DNA of 7,416 nucleotides from Pseudomonadota bacterium (GCA_023390415.1 JAEWCW010000080.1:1-7416); one strand, 5' to 3'; positions 1-5,978 are shown, numbered from the stretch's first letter. Made by a program: numbers and translations. Notes: a model not told the origin generated them from the letters alone.

Positions 1-3
1 AAA

Positions 4-80
4 TGGTCGGGGAGAGAGGATTCGAACCTCCGGCCCCTGCCTCCCGAAGACAGTGCTCTACCAGGCTGAGCTACTCCCCG
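4..80 (-). tRNA. tRNA-Pro (anticodon CGG), complete with encoded CCA
   Basis: Read on the minus strand this folds into a full 77-nt cloverleaf. The acceptor stem CGGGGAG pairs perfectly with CTCCCCG, followed by discriminator A and an encoded CCA at the left end (4-6). The D arm (GCTC/GAGC) and T arm with GGTTCGAATCC are standard. The anticodon stem CTGTC/GGCAG encloses the loop TTCGGGA, which places anticodon CGG at plus positions 44-46, so it reads the CCG proline codon. The first pair C1-G72 is typical of bacterial tRNA-Pro. CCG is a common proline codon in GC-rich genomes. The gene points away from the reductase gene and has its own likely promoter about 35 bases upstream. I see no sign of an integrated element, but its 3' end lies at the window edge. 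Confidence 0.97.
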
Positions 81-121
81 ACCGACTGGGCCGGCCCTGG
101 GGCCGGTGACAGGCGGGGCGG

Positions 122-150
122 TCTATAGGGTCGGCTTTTCGCGAGCGCAA
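122..150 (-). promoter_or_regulatory. Likely promoter of the tRNA-Pro gene
   Basis: On the minus strand there is a -35-like TTGCGC (plus 145-150), a 17-base spacer and a -10-like TATAGA (plus 122-127). Transcription would start near 115, about 35 bases before the mature tRNA 5' end at 80. Spacing is ideal and the -10 is good, but the -35 matches the TTGACA consensus at only three positions. The placement directly before a stable RNA gene supports it. Confidence 0.5.
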
Positions 151-185
151 GCGGGGGCTTGCCGCTTTTCGGGCAGCCGCCTGCC
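147..185 (-). terminator. Pair of small hairpins after the reductase gene, possible weak terminator
   Basis: Just past the reductase stop codon are two perfect small inverted repeats. One is GGCAG/CTGCC with a 4-base loop (172-185); the other is GCAAGC/GCTTGC with a 4-base GGGG/CCCC loop (147-162). Neither is followed by a T run on the minus strand, so a classical intrinsic terminator is not demonstrated. The second hairpin overlaps the -35 box proposed for the tRNA promoter, so readthrough from the reductase gene cannot be excluded. Confidence 0.3.
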
Positions 186-189
186 GCGG

Positions 190-1500
190 TCAGGCGGCCT
201 GCACCGCCGCGAGCATGTCGTCGACGGTGACGAACTTCTCGCGCGGGCTTCCGGCCCGGGCGCGGCCGGTCTCGGCCGCCTCGATCCGGCGCCATTCCTC
301 GAAGCTGACCTGGCGCGCCCCGCGCTCGGCGATCAGCCGGTCAAGCCCGACGCCGCCGGCGCGCTCGGCGCCTGCGCCGGCAAGCGCCGCGACGATCTTG
401 TCGGCGACCTCGTAGCCGTCGGGGCGGTTGGTGCCGATCGTGCCGGTCGGCCCGCGCCGCGCCCAGCCGACCGCGTACAGATTGCCGCCGATATGGCCGC
501 CCTCGTTGGCGAAGCGCCCATTGCCCTCGTCGAAGGCCACTCCGGCAATCGGCGACGTCTGGTAGCCGATGCAGCTCACCACGAGCCCGGCCGGCACCTC
601 ATAGGTCTCGCCGGTGCCGACGGCGCGGCCGCCCTCGTCGAGGCGGGTGCGCTCGACGATCACGCGCTCGGCGCGCCCGTCGCCCTCGATGGCCACGGGC
701 TTGGCGAAGAAATCGAAATGGATCGTCTTGGCCTTGCCTTCCGGGAGCGACCCGAAATCACGCAGGTGAGTGACCGACTTACGTAGCCCCGGGTCGAGCG
801 CGCCATCCTCTTCCGCCGGCGGAAAATCGGCCAGATCCACCTTTGGTGCCGCATTCTCGAGATGGCCGAGCTCGCCCAGCTCCTTGGGGGTCATCTGGAT
901 CTGGTGCGGACCGCGGCGGCCGAGGACATGGATGTCGCGGATCGCCGAGTTGCCGAGCGCCTCGAAGGCGTGAGCGACGATGTCCGATCCGACGAATTCG
1001 TGCGGGGTCTTGGACAGGATGCGCGCAACGTCGAGCGCGACATTGCCGTTGCCGATGACGGCGGCCGACGCGGCCCCCAGCGGCGGATCGAGATCCGCGA
1101 ACTGGGGATGGCCGTTATACCAACCCACGAAGGCAGCCGAGCCGATGACGCCGGGGAGGTCGTCGCCCGGGATCCCGAGGCGCCGGTCGTGGGGGGCCCC
1201 GGTGGCGAGGATCACGGCGTCGTACAGCGTGGAGAGCTCCTCGATCGAGACGTTGCGGCCGATCTCGACATTGCCGACGAAGCGGACGCCGGGGGTGAGT
1301 GCGACCTTCTCGTAGCGCTTGGACACCGCCTTGATCGACTGGTGGTCCGGCGCCACGCCGAAGCGGATCAGGCCGTACGGGACGGGCAGCCGGTCGATCA
1401 TGTCGATCGCGCCGTCCTCGCCGAGCGCCTTCTGCAGCGCCTCGGCGGCATAGAAGCCGGCGGGACCCGAACCGACGATCGCCACGTGCCGCATCTGCAT
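190..1500 (-). CDS. Ferredoxin-NADP+ reductase, adrenodoxin reductase-like (FprA type)
   Basis: This 436-residue cytoplasmic flavoprotein is predicted to pass electrons between NADP(H) and ferredoxin (EC 1.18.1.2 type). The FAD-binding Rossmann motif GSGPAGFYAAEAL is at residues 10-22, followed by the family signature VPYGLIRFGVAPDH (40-53) and ATGA (99-102). The NADP-binding fold has GNGNVALDVARIL (150-162) and LGRRGP (193-198). The C-terminal FAD-contact motif GWARRGPTGTIGTN lies at 345-358. Length and motif order match adrenodoxin reductase/FprA proteins rather than plant-type FNR. No Fe-S cysteine cluster is present, so it is not a glutamate synthase small subunit, although the folds are related. 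A strong AGGAGG precedes the start by 4 bases. A second ATG two codons later (1494) has a 10-base spacing and is an equally possible start. The gene has its own candidate promoter in the 59-base gap before it. The physiological ferredoxin partner is not in the window. Confidence 0.92.
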   Translation of the reverse strand: MQMRHVAIVGSGPAGFYAAEALQKALGEDGAIDMIDRLPVPYGLIRFGVAPDHQSIKAVSKRYEKVALTPGVRFVGNVEIGRNVSIEELSTLYDAVILATGAPHDRRLGIPGDDLPGVIGSAAFVGWYNGHPQFADLDPPLGAASAAVIGNGNVALDVARILSKTPHEFVGSDIVAHAFEALGNSAIRDIHVLGRRGPHQIQMTPKELGELGHLENAAPKVDLADFPPAEEDGALDPGLRKSVTHLRDFGSLPEGKAKTIHFDFFAKPVAIEGDGRAERVIVERTRLDEGGRAVGTGETYEVPAGLVVSCIGYQTSPIAGVAFDEGNGRFANEGGHIGGNLYAVGWARRGPTGTIGTNRPDGYEVADKIVAALAGAGAERAGGVGLDRLIAERGARQVSFEEWRRIEAAETGRARAGSPREKFVTVDDMLAAVQAA

Positions 1501-1504
1501 CGCC

Positions 1505-1510
1505 CCTCCT
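1505..1510 (-). promoter_or_regulatory. Strong Shine-Dalgarno site of the reductase gene
   Basis: AGGAGG followed by GG on the minus strand, 4 bases before the ATG at 1500 and 10 bases before the in-frame ATG at 1494. It is the best ribosome binding site in the window. It confirms the gene start region but does not decide between the two neighbouring ATGs. Confidence 0.75.
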
Positions 1511-1524
1511 GGTTGCGAAGGCGG

Positions 1525-1552
1525 ATGCTAGCGTGCGCTGGCCGGGTGGCAA
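1525..1552 (-). promoter_or_regulatory. Candidate promoter of the reductase gene
   Basis: On the minus strand a -35-like TTGCCA (plus 1547-1552, five of six consensus bases) is separated by 16 bases from a -10-like TAGCAT (plus 1525-1530, four of six). This would start transcription near 1518, giving a short leader that holds the strong Shine-Dalgarno site. It lies in the short gap after the PHA-family gene, so the reductase could be transcribed independently of the genes upstream. Confidence 0.4.
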
Positions 1553-1559
1553 GGCGACT

Positions 1560-1877
1560 TCAGGCGGGGCGCCGGTCCTCGAGCAGCTCGGTGCCCTTGC
1601 GGCGAAGCAGGGCCTCGACCGGCTTGGCGAACAATCCGAGCGCGCCGGGCAGGCTGAGCTCGACGCGGACGATCGCCTCCTGGACGTCGATGCTTCCGGT
1701 CACCGCCTGGTTCATCGCGGTCACGCGCAGATCGAGCCGCTCGCCCGACCAGTGCGAATCGACCGCCGCACCGCCCGGCACGAATTCGGAGAGCCGGCCG
1801 ATGCCGCGCTCGATCCGGCGCCGCGCCTCGGCCGCGCCAAGCTTGTGGGGGAGGTCGACGGTCAATTTCTCTGCCAT
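1560..1877 (-). CDS. Polyhydroxyalkanoic acid system family protein (small, PHA_gran_rgn-like)
   Basis: A 105-residue protein that I recognise as resembling the small polyhydroxyalkanoic acid system family (TIGR02610/PF09650 type). Members often occur near PHA synthesis genes, but their biochemical role is not established. It begins MAEKLTVDLPHKLGAAEARRRI. It continues with an alternating beta pattern (HWSGERLDLRVTAM, then GSIDVQEAIVRVELSLP) and a C-terminal basic helix (FAKPVEALLRRKGTELL). There is no signal peptide or membrane segment, so it should be cytoplasmic. It starts 38 bases after the second TadE gene on the same strand, so it could be read from the pilus operon. A weak promoter (TTGCCC, 16 bases, TGTAGA) 8 bases before its ATG would give a leaderless message, consistent with the absence of a Shine-Dalgarno site. 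No PHA synthase or phasin is nearby, so the link to PHA rests on family resemblance only. Confidence 0.75.
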   Translation of the reverse strand: MAEKLTVDLPHKLGAAEARRRIERGIGRLSEFVPGGAAVDSHWSGERLDLRVTAMNQAVTGSIDVQEAIVRVELSLPGALGLFAKPVEALLRRKGTELLEDRRPA

Positions 1878-1885
1878 GGCGCCGG

Positions 1886-1913
1886 TCTACAGGCGCGGCG
1901 GCAGTGCGGGCAA
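1886..1913 (-). promoter_or_regulatory. Weak candidate promoter before the PHA-family gene
   Basis: On the minus strand, TTGCCC (plus 1908-1913), a 16-base spacer and TGTAGA (plus 1886-1891), ending 8 bases before the ATG. The -10 box matches the consensus at only about half its positions. The alternative is readthrough from the pilus genes, whose last stop codon ends at 1916. Confidence 0.2.
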
Positions 1914-1915
1914 GC

Positions 1916-2578
1916 TCAAGCCTGGAAGGTCGTGCAGCGCTTCGGCGTGTTGGACGAATTGTTCGTGATCGCCTGGTTCACGCGCTGGCGGACATTGAAC
2001 GCGCTCTCGTAGCGGATCTCGCGCCCCTCGAGAAAGCTGTTCGGCACGATCGGCTGGTAGGCGTAGCTGACCTCGACCAGCATCACCGCCGTATTGGGCT
2101 GGGCGGCGATGCGGTTGCCGGCCGGCCCGACCGCCTGGAGGCTGTTGTCGCTCTGGCCGCGGCCTTCATTGCCATAATGCGAGGTCACGTTGCGCGCGCC
2201 GTCGCAGCGCTGCCAGCGGATCCACTGGCCGTTGCCGGCGGCGTTCACTTCCACGCTCGACAGCACGATCCGGCCGTTTTCGGCAAAGCGAAGGCTGGTG
2301 CCGGTCATCTTGGCACCGGTCATCAGCTCGATCACGTCGGCCTCGTCGATCCCGTCGCGGACCCTGGCCGCGTTGTCTGCGGTCATCATCGCGATGTTGC
2401 TGACCCGAAGATGGGCCATTGCAAGATTGGCCGTCTCCAGCCCGACCAGGCCGAGGGTGAGCAGCACCGGCAGAGACACTGCGAATTCGGTCAGCGCCAT
2501 TCCGCTCGTGCAGCTGCGCAGGGAGGCGACGGCCCGCCGCGCGACGGACAAGCGCCGGAAGGGAAGGCTCAGTTGCAT
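1916..2578 (-). CDS. TadE-like pseudopilin, second copy
   Basis: A 220-residue TadE/TadG-family protein, predicted to be a pseudopilin-like minor component of a Tad/Flp pilus that is anchored in the inner membrane and faces the periplasm. A basic leader of 26 residues ends in SG, then MALTEF follows, with Glu31 at position +5 after Gly26. That arrangement is the prepilin-peptidase pattern. The hydrophobic helix runs about 27-55 and leads into the typical TadE stretch NIAMMTADNAAR (61-72). The periplasmic part has WQRCDG with Cys125 and a C-terminal Cys215, which could form a disulfide. The start overlaps the end of the upstream TadE gene by 10 bases (ATGCAACTGA), so translation is likely coupled; there is only a weak GGTGA as ribosome site. 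It differs clearly from the other TadE in its long leader and lacks the calcium-loop-like motif. It could equally be called TadF. Confidence 0.88.
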   Translation of the reverse strand: MQLSLPFRRLSVARRAVASLRSCTSGMALTEFAVSLPVLLTLGLVGLETANLAMAHLRVSNIAMMTADNAARVRDGIDEADVIELMTGAKMTGTSLRFAENGRIVLSSVEVNAAGNGQWIRWQRCDGARNVTSHYGNEGRGQSDNSLQAVGPAGNRIAAQPNTAVMLVEVSYAYQPIVPNSFLEGREIRYESAFNVRQRVNQAITNNSSNTPKRCTTFQA

Positions 2579-3162
2579 CGAATCACCGTCCGGTTGACCC
2601 GCGCCGCGAAGGGCTGGTTGCGAAGCACGGTATTGGACCTGATCGTCTCGATATCGCTCCAGCCGAGGAAGCCGGCGACGGGGAAGACCCGGCGATAGGC
2701 GAGGGTGACCTCGTAGCGCACGATGTCGTCGGCATTGCCGGTGCCGGCAGTTCCGCGATCCGGGTCCCAGCGGCTGTTGGCGTTGGTGTCTTCGTAGCAG
2801 TCGCCGACATTATACTGGCCGAGCGGGACCGTATCCTGGGTGATCCGCTCGGGCTGCCGCACCGTCGCGAAATCCTGGTAGCTCTGGGTATCGATCGTGA
2901 TCGTCGCGTTGCTCGAGAAGGTGCGAAGGCGCCTGCGCACCACCGTATCGATCTGAGTCTGGGTCACGCCGCCGACGGTCGCGAGCCGCGCCGCCTCGTG
3001 CAGCGCGCCTTGCAGCACCGAGGCCGCGTAGGAGCGGTAGCCGAGCTCGAAGATCCCGAGCAGCAGCATGCAGAGCACCGGAAGGATCGCTGCGAACTCG
3101 ACGAGCGTCACACCGCGCTCGTCGCGTGCGAACCGCCGTTTCCGGATGAGCCCGATCGTCAT
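2569..3162 (-). CDS. tadE: TadE-like pseudopilin, first copy
   Basis: A 197-residue TadE-family pseudopilin for Tad/Flp pilus biogenesis. A short basic leader ends RDERG, followed by VTLVEFAAILPVL. Glu22 is at +5 after Gly17, the expected prepilin-peptidase site, and the hydrophobic helix runs about 18-42. The stretch YAASVLQGALHEAARLATVGG (split here: 45-54 and 55-65) is typical of the PF07811 TadE region. The periplasmic domain has Cys122 and Cys196, a possible disulfide. Between them Asp125, Asn127, Asn129 and Asp133 (DTNANSRWDPD) are spaced like a calcium-binding loop. The ATG overlaps the TGA of the vWA gene (ATGA, 3159-3162). A GAGG sits 8 bases before the ATG inside the upstream gene, so translation is both coupled and independently supported. 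Confidence 0.9.
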   Translation of the reverse strand: MTIGLIRKRRFARDERGVTLVEFAAILPVLCMLLLGIFELGYRSYAASVLQGALHEAARLATVGGVTQTQIDTVVRRRLRTFSSNATITIDTQSYQDFATVRQPERITQDTVPLGQYNVGDCYEDTNANSRWDPDRGTAGTGNADDIVRYEVTLAYRRVFPVAGFLGWSDIETIRSNTVLRNQPFAARVNRTVIRCN

Positions 3163-4865
3163 TGAGTCAGCCTCAGGGCGCCGATCTGGCTTCCGATCTG
3201 GCGGAAGCGGGCCATCAGCTCGGCGCGGTTGGACGAGGTCGATGCCTGGTTCGGATTGCTCGCGCAGTCGCGCATGTCCGTGGTCAGGGTGGTGCCGAAT
3301 GCAATCACCCAGACACTGACATTCATGCCCTTGGTGGCGTTGCAGATCATCCGGAAGCGCTGGAGGTGGCGGTCATATTGCCCGCTGCTGGACGAGCTTC
3401 CTGTGATCCGCTGGTCGAGCGGCTCCTGACCGTAAGCGGAATAGACCGAGGTGCTGGGAGCGAGCTCACCGTCGGTCATGAAGATGACGTGGCGGGAGCA
3501 GGGCATGCCACCATAGGTCTCGCAGCCATCGGCGAAGATGCCGCCGGTCGAGATCATCCGCGCGCCCCAGATCATGCCGATGTCGTGATAGGTGTTGCCG
3601 GTCGGCTGGAGCGCGTTGACGTAGGTCTGCAGCTGCGTCCGCGTCCAGACATCGAGCCGGCGCGCTGCGGCCGGGCAGGCGGCCGACGTCTGGCGGTTGT
3701 TGCTGTCGCCCTCGTCGAACATCTCTTCGGTGGTGCTGCTCCGACGATAGGCGACCTGCGGCCAGAGCGGGCGCCAGCGCGTGGCGTCGCTATCCGGGAT
3801 GCGGTTGATGTCGAGGTCGTACGCGGTCGCGGGAATGGTGTAGCCCGACGAGGCGGTGATCGTCGAAACCGTCTGCCGTTCCTCGATGCAGCCCGCCCAG
3901 GTGGTGTTCGACGTGGTGCCCGGGCGCCGGGTCGGATCGGGCGTGGACGCGCCGGTCTTGAATCGGCTGGTGTCGTGGATGATCTCGTCGTGCTGGAAAT
4001 TGCCGGTCCAGGTCCCGCCCTGGCTGCCGCTCTCCGACGTGTAGGTGCAGGTGCCGACCGTGCTGTTCCTGCCGCCGGTGCGCCGCCACGACCAATTGTC
4101 GTAATTGGAGCATTGCGCCTGGGTGATGTTGGTCAGCTGATATTCGGGTTGCCGCGACTGGTAGGCGGCGCTGTTGACCAGGTAGTCGGCGTTCACGCCG
4201 CGGATCAGGGCGCCGACGTTCACCGTGGCCGAATAAGGCACGACGCCGTAGCGCAGGCGCATGCCGTTGGCGGTGAGCTGCGTCTGGATCGGCGAGAGCT
4301 CGTCGTAGAGCGCCATCACGGCGTCGCGCAGCGACACAATCTTCGACGTGCCGCCCAGCGATTCCGCCATCGATCCGGTGACGTCGAGCACCAGCATGAC
4401 GTCCGTGTTCACGAAGTTCAGAGAGGCGTCGCAGGTGACGTTGATCGGCATGTTCTCGACGCCGAACATGCCCATGATCGCGGTCGGCACGTTGGTCGCC
4501 GCGGTCATCCGGACGGTGCCGGACGCCGGGCGGGTCACCGCAGCGGTGAAGGGCTCGGTGCCGTAGAGGCCCTGCGGAAAGTTGAAGTTGAAGAAGCGGC
4601 GGGCTTCGTCGATCACGTTCTGGGTGAGGGTGTCGTTCTGCATGATCCGCCGGCCCGCAAGGGCGCCGGCGTCGCACGCGCTCTGCAGGCGAGTCTTCGC
4701 CATATAGGCGCGGCTCATATCCACGCCCGATCCGATCATCGCGGTCAGCGGCACCAGTGCCGCGCCGACGATGGCGAGCGTGTTGCCCCTGACGTCCTTG
4801 GCGAGACGGGTGAGCAGTCCGCGGCGCGGCGCTTGCCCCGCGCCGTCTTTCCGAGCTTGGCCCAT
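3159..4865 (-). CDS. tadG: TadG-like pilus protein with von Willebrand A domain
   Basis: A 568-residue TadG-type protein with one N-terminal membrane helix and a large periplasmic vWA domain, expected to act in Tad pilus assembly or adhesion. After a basic N-terminus comes RGNTLAIVGAALVPLTAMIG (26-45). It lacks the +5 Glu, as is usual for the TadG N-terminal domain (PF13400). SACDAGALAGRR follows at 62-73. The vWA metal site (MIDAS) is complete: D161-V-T163-G-S165-M, Thr425 in GNTYHDIGMIWG, and Asp465 in MTDGE. About 200 residues rich in Thr, Ser, Tyr and Trp (roughly 212-420) separate the first strands from Thr425. This long insertion resembles those of alphaproteobacterial TadG proteins. 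Ten cysteines (for example C252, C273, C326, C448, C456, C534) suggest disulfides. The C-terminus IGSQIGALRLTQ is typical of the family. It is the first gene of the operon. An AGGGAG lies 10 bases before the ATG. Confidence 0.9.
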   Translation of the reverse strand: MGQARKDGAGQAPRRGLLTRLAKDVRGNTLAIVGAALVPLTAMIGSGVDMSRAYMAKTRLQSACDAGALAGRRIMQNDTLTQNVIDEARRFFNFNFPQGLYGTEPFTAAVTRPASGTVRMTAATNVPTAIMGMFGVENMPINVTCDASLNFVNTDVMLVLDVTGSMAESLGGTSKIVSLRDAVMALYDELSPIQTQLTANGMRLRYGVVPYSATVNVGALIRGVNADYLVNSAAYQSRQPEYQLTNITQAQCSNYDNWSWRRTGGRNSTVGTCTYTSESGSQGGTWTGNFQHDEIIHDTSRFKTGASTPDPTRRPGTTSNTTWAGCIEERQTVSTITASSGYTIPATAYDLDINRIPDSDATRWRPLWPQVAYRRSSTTEEMFDEGDSNNRQTSAACPAAARRLDVWTRTQLQTYVNALQPTGNTYHDIGMIWGARMISTGGIFADGCETYGGMPCSRHVIFMTDGELAPSTSVYSAYGQEPLDQRITGSSSSSGQYDRHLQRFRMICNATKGMNVSVWVIAFGTTLTTDMRDCASNPNQASTSSNRAELMARFRQIGSQIGALRLTQ

Positions 4866-4875
4866 GGCCTTGCGA

Positions 4876-4881
4876 CTCCCT
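4876..4881 (-). promoter_or_regulatory. Shine-Dalgarno site of the TadG-like gene
   Basis: AGGGAG on the minus strand, 10 bases before the ATG at 4865. Spacing is slightly long but the match is good. It supports this start over any later Met, since the next Met codons fall after the membrane helix has begun. Confidence 0.5.
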
Positions 4882-4907
4882 AGCGAGCGCTTTGACGCGC
4901 CTCCGGA

Positions 4908-4940
4908 ACCCGCAATTGCACGGGTACAGCTAATGCCCGT
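4908..4940. repeat. Two overlapping inverted repeats in the TadG leader
   Basis: ACCCG (4908-4912) pairs with CGGGT (4921-4925), and ACGGG (4920-4924) pairs with CCCGT (4936-4940). The two pairings share 4921-4924 and so exclude each other. Stems are only 5 bases, so this could be chance in GC-rich DNA. As protein-binding half sites they would read as three alternating CCCG/CGGG units. The 8-base palindrome GCAATTGC also lies in the first loop region. Confidence 0.3.
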
Positions 4941-5023
4941 TCAAGGATCATGGTTAAGGCGTCGTTGGCGCCGCGCCCCGCATAAACCGCAAGCGCCGCG
5001 AATTCCGGAGCGCGCCTAAGGGG

Positions 5024-5052
5024 CTGGCCGCGCGAGCCGGCCCGATTATAGT
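5024..5052 (+). promoter_or_regulatory. Likely promoter of the first M15 gene, probably giving a leaderless mRNA
   Basis: A good -10 box TATAGT (5047-5052) is only 6 bases before the ATG at 5059. With normal -10 to start spacing, transcription would begin at or next to the A of the ATG. A 17-base spacer leads back to CTGGCC (5024-5029), a weak -35. No Shine-Dalgarno sequence is present before the ATG, which fits a leaderless message. Confidence 0.5.
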
Positions 5053-5058
5053 GAACGC

Positions 5059-5793
5059 ATGGTCCGCGTCCTTCTCCGAACCCTTGCGCTCGCCTCGATT
5101 ATCGCATCCGCCTCGCCGGCGAGTCGCGCTGCCGCGCAGGAGCTTCCCCAAGGCCAGGGCGAGGCCGAATATCGCGCCTGGCTGGAAAGTGGTGGCCCCG
5201 GCCTCGCGGCCTCGGTCCTGTCCTTCGAAAGCTGGCAGGAGGCGGCGGGTGTTCGCGGCGTGCTCCCCACCTGGCAGCTTTTGCGCACCGCGAGCATGTG
5301 GCGCGAATGCGGGGGGCCGCCCTTCCAGGTGCCGCCGCCCCACCAATGGCCGGGAATGGCCAAGACGCTTCGATTCATCCGCGATGCCGTCCGCCCCGCC
5401 CTCGGCCCCGTCGAGGCGGTGTCCGGCTACCGGAACCCGCAGCTCAACGAATGCGCGCGCGGCGCAGCGACCAGCGCCCACCGCGATTTCTTCGCGCTCG
5501 ATTTGGTCCCGGTGACCCCGGTCGAGCGCGGCCAGCTGTTCCGGATCCTGTGCCGGGTCCATGCCCAGCAGGGGCCAGCGGCCGGCGCCGGCCTCGGCTT
5601 CTATTCGTTCCAGCGCTTCCATATCGACACGCGCAGCTTCCGCCGCTGGGGAAGCGCCGGACCGGCTGGCAACGAGAGCCCCTGCGCGGTGATCGAGCGC
5701 GGCGAGGATCCGCTCGCGCCGCCGCCGCCACAGCCGATTCCGCCGGTCGCCGTGCCGCAGCCGCCGACGCCCGATCCGTCGAATCCCCGCTGA
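5059..5793 (+). CDS. Exported M15-type zinc D-Ala-D-Ala carboxypeptidase-like protein, copy 1
   Basis: A 244-residue protein resembling peptidase M15A (PF08291), a family that cuts D-Ala-containing peptides of peptidoglycan. Residues 1-26 form a signal peptide with cleavage likely after the AAA before Gln27. The conserved core begins PTWQLLRT (70-77). SGYRN (122-126) corresponds to the family substrate-side Tyr-Arg motif. The zinc ligands are His141 and Asp148 in SAHRDFFALD and His188 in GLGFYSFQRFHIDTR (178-192). Family members usually have Gly at the third position after the first His (HxxGxAxD); here it is Phe144. Four cysteines (84, 132, 165, 209) match those of the downstream paralogue, so two disulfides are likely. 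A proline-rich tail (216-244) is unique to this copy. It is divergent from the pilus operon and 185 bases from its paralogue. Zinc hydrolase activity is inferred; a role only in peptide binding is possible. Confidence 0.82.
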   Translation: MVRVLLRTLALASIIASASPASRAAAQELPQGQGEAEYRAWLESGGPGLAASVLSFESWQEAAGVRGVLPTWQLLRTASMWRECGGPPFQVPPPHQWPGMAKTLRFIRDAVRPALGPVEAVSGYRNPQLNECARGAATSAHRDFFALDLVPVTPVERGQLFRILCRVHAQQGPAAGAGLGFYSFQRFHIDTRSFRRWGSAGPAGNESPCAVIERGEDPLAPPPPQPIPPVAVPQPPTPDPSNPR

Positions 5794-5978
5794 ACCGGGC
5801 CTCAAGCGCGTCGAAACGACGGAACCGGCGCTGTCGTCAGGTTCCGTTCAGCGCGATTCCTCTATAGATACAGCCACATAGCCGGGGCGGGATTTTCCAT
5901 TCGGCTGATGTGAGAGCCGCAGCTTTGCGCGGCAGAGCGGGTCGCCGGGCGATCCGCACCACGAGACAAAGGGCACAG
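5794..5978 (+). promoter_or_regulatory. Intergenic region with an inverted repeat and a -10-like box before M15 copy 2
   Basis: A perfect 8-base inverted repeat, ACGGAACC (5819-5826) and GGTTCCGT (5840-5847) with a 13-base loop, is followed 15 bases later by TATAGA (5863-5868). The right arm sits where a -35 box would be, and no good TTGACA-like box is present. The repeat could be an operator or activator site, or a weak terminator for copy 1 (no T run follows). If TATAGA is a promoter, the leader to the ATG at 5979 is about 105 bases long. Nothing recognisable as a riboswitch was seen in it. Confidence 0.35.

Larger units (their letters stand above)
4866..5058. promoter_or_regulatory. Divergent intergenic region between the pilus operon and the M15 genes
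   Basis: This 193-base gap must hold the promoters for both directions. Toward the M15 gene a clear TATAGT lies at 5047-5052. Toward the pilus operon the best I can see is TTGAAC (minus strand, about 4947-4952) without a convincing -10. A TTAACCAT on the minus strand (about 4949-4956 region, plus ATGGTTAA) resembles half of a CtrA site (TTAA-N7-TTAA), but no second half is correctly placed. Nearer the TadG start are two overlapping small inverted repeats (4908-4940), described separately. Confidence 0.4.

Noticed and set aside
4..189. Attachment site or genomic island border at the tRNA-Pro gene
   Set aside because: No integrase, no repeat of the tRNA 3' end inside the window, and the neighbours on the visible side are housekeeping genes.
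862..1968. Plus-strand open frame (368 codons) across the reductase and PHA-family genes
   Set aside because: It runs antisense to two recognisable genes and crosses the gap between them; the protein has no family features.
1904..2698. Plus-strand open frame (264 codons) antisense to the TadE genes
   Set aside because: The opposite strand carries a clear TadE signature; this frame has no domain and no good start signal.
3162..4883. Long plus-strand open frame (573 codons) antisense to the TadG-like gene
   Set aside because: Composition is Arg/Gly/Ala/Val-rich and low in complexity, with no recognisable domain. It is a GC-driven shadow of the clearly recognisable minus-strand gene.
4940..4960. 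Full CtrA binding site (TTAA-N7-TTAA) before the pilus operon
   Set aside because: Only one TTAA half is present; the next similar bases (TTGA) are at the wrong spacing.
4954..5805. Minus-strand open frame (283 codons) antisense to M15 copy 1
   Set aside because: Arg/Gly/Ala-rich, without motifs; the plus strand encodes the signal peptide and zinc motifs.
5910..5978. Extended N-terminus for M15 copy 2 from ATG 5910
   Set aside because: It would put a basic 23-residue stretch before a normal signal peptide; ATG 5979 has a ribosome site and an ideal signal-peptide start.
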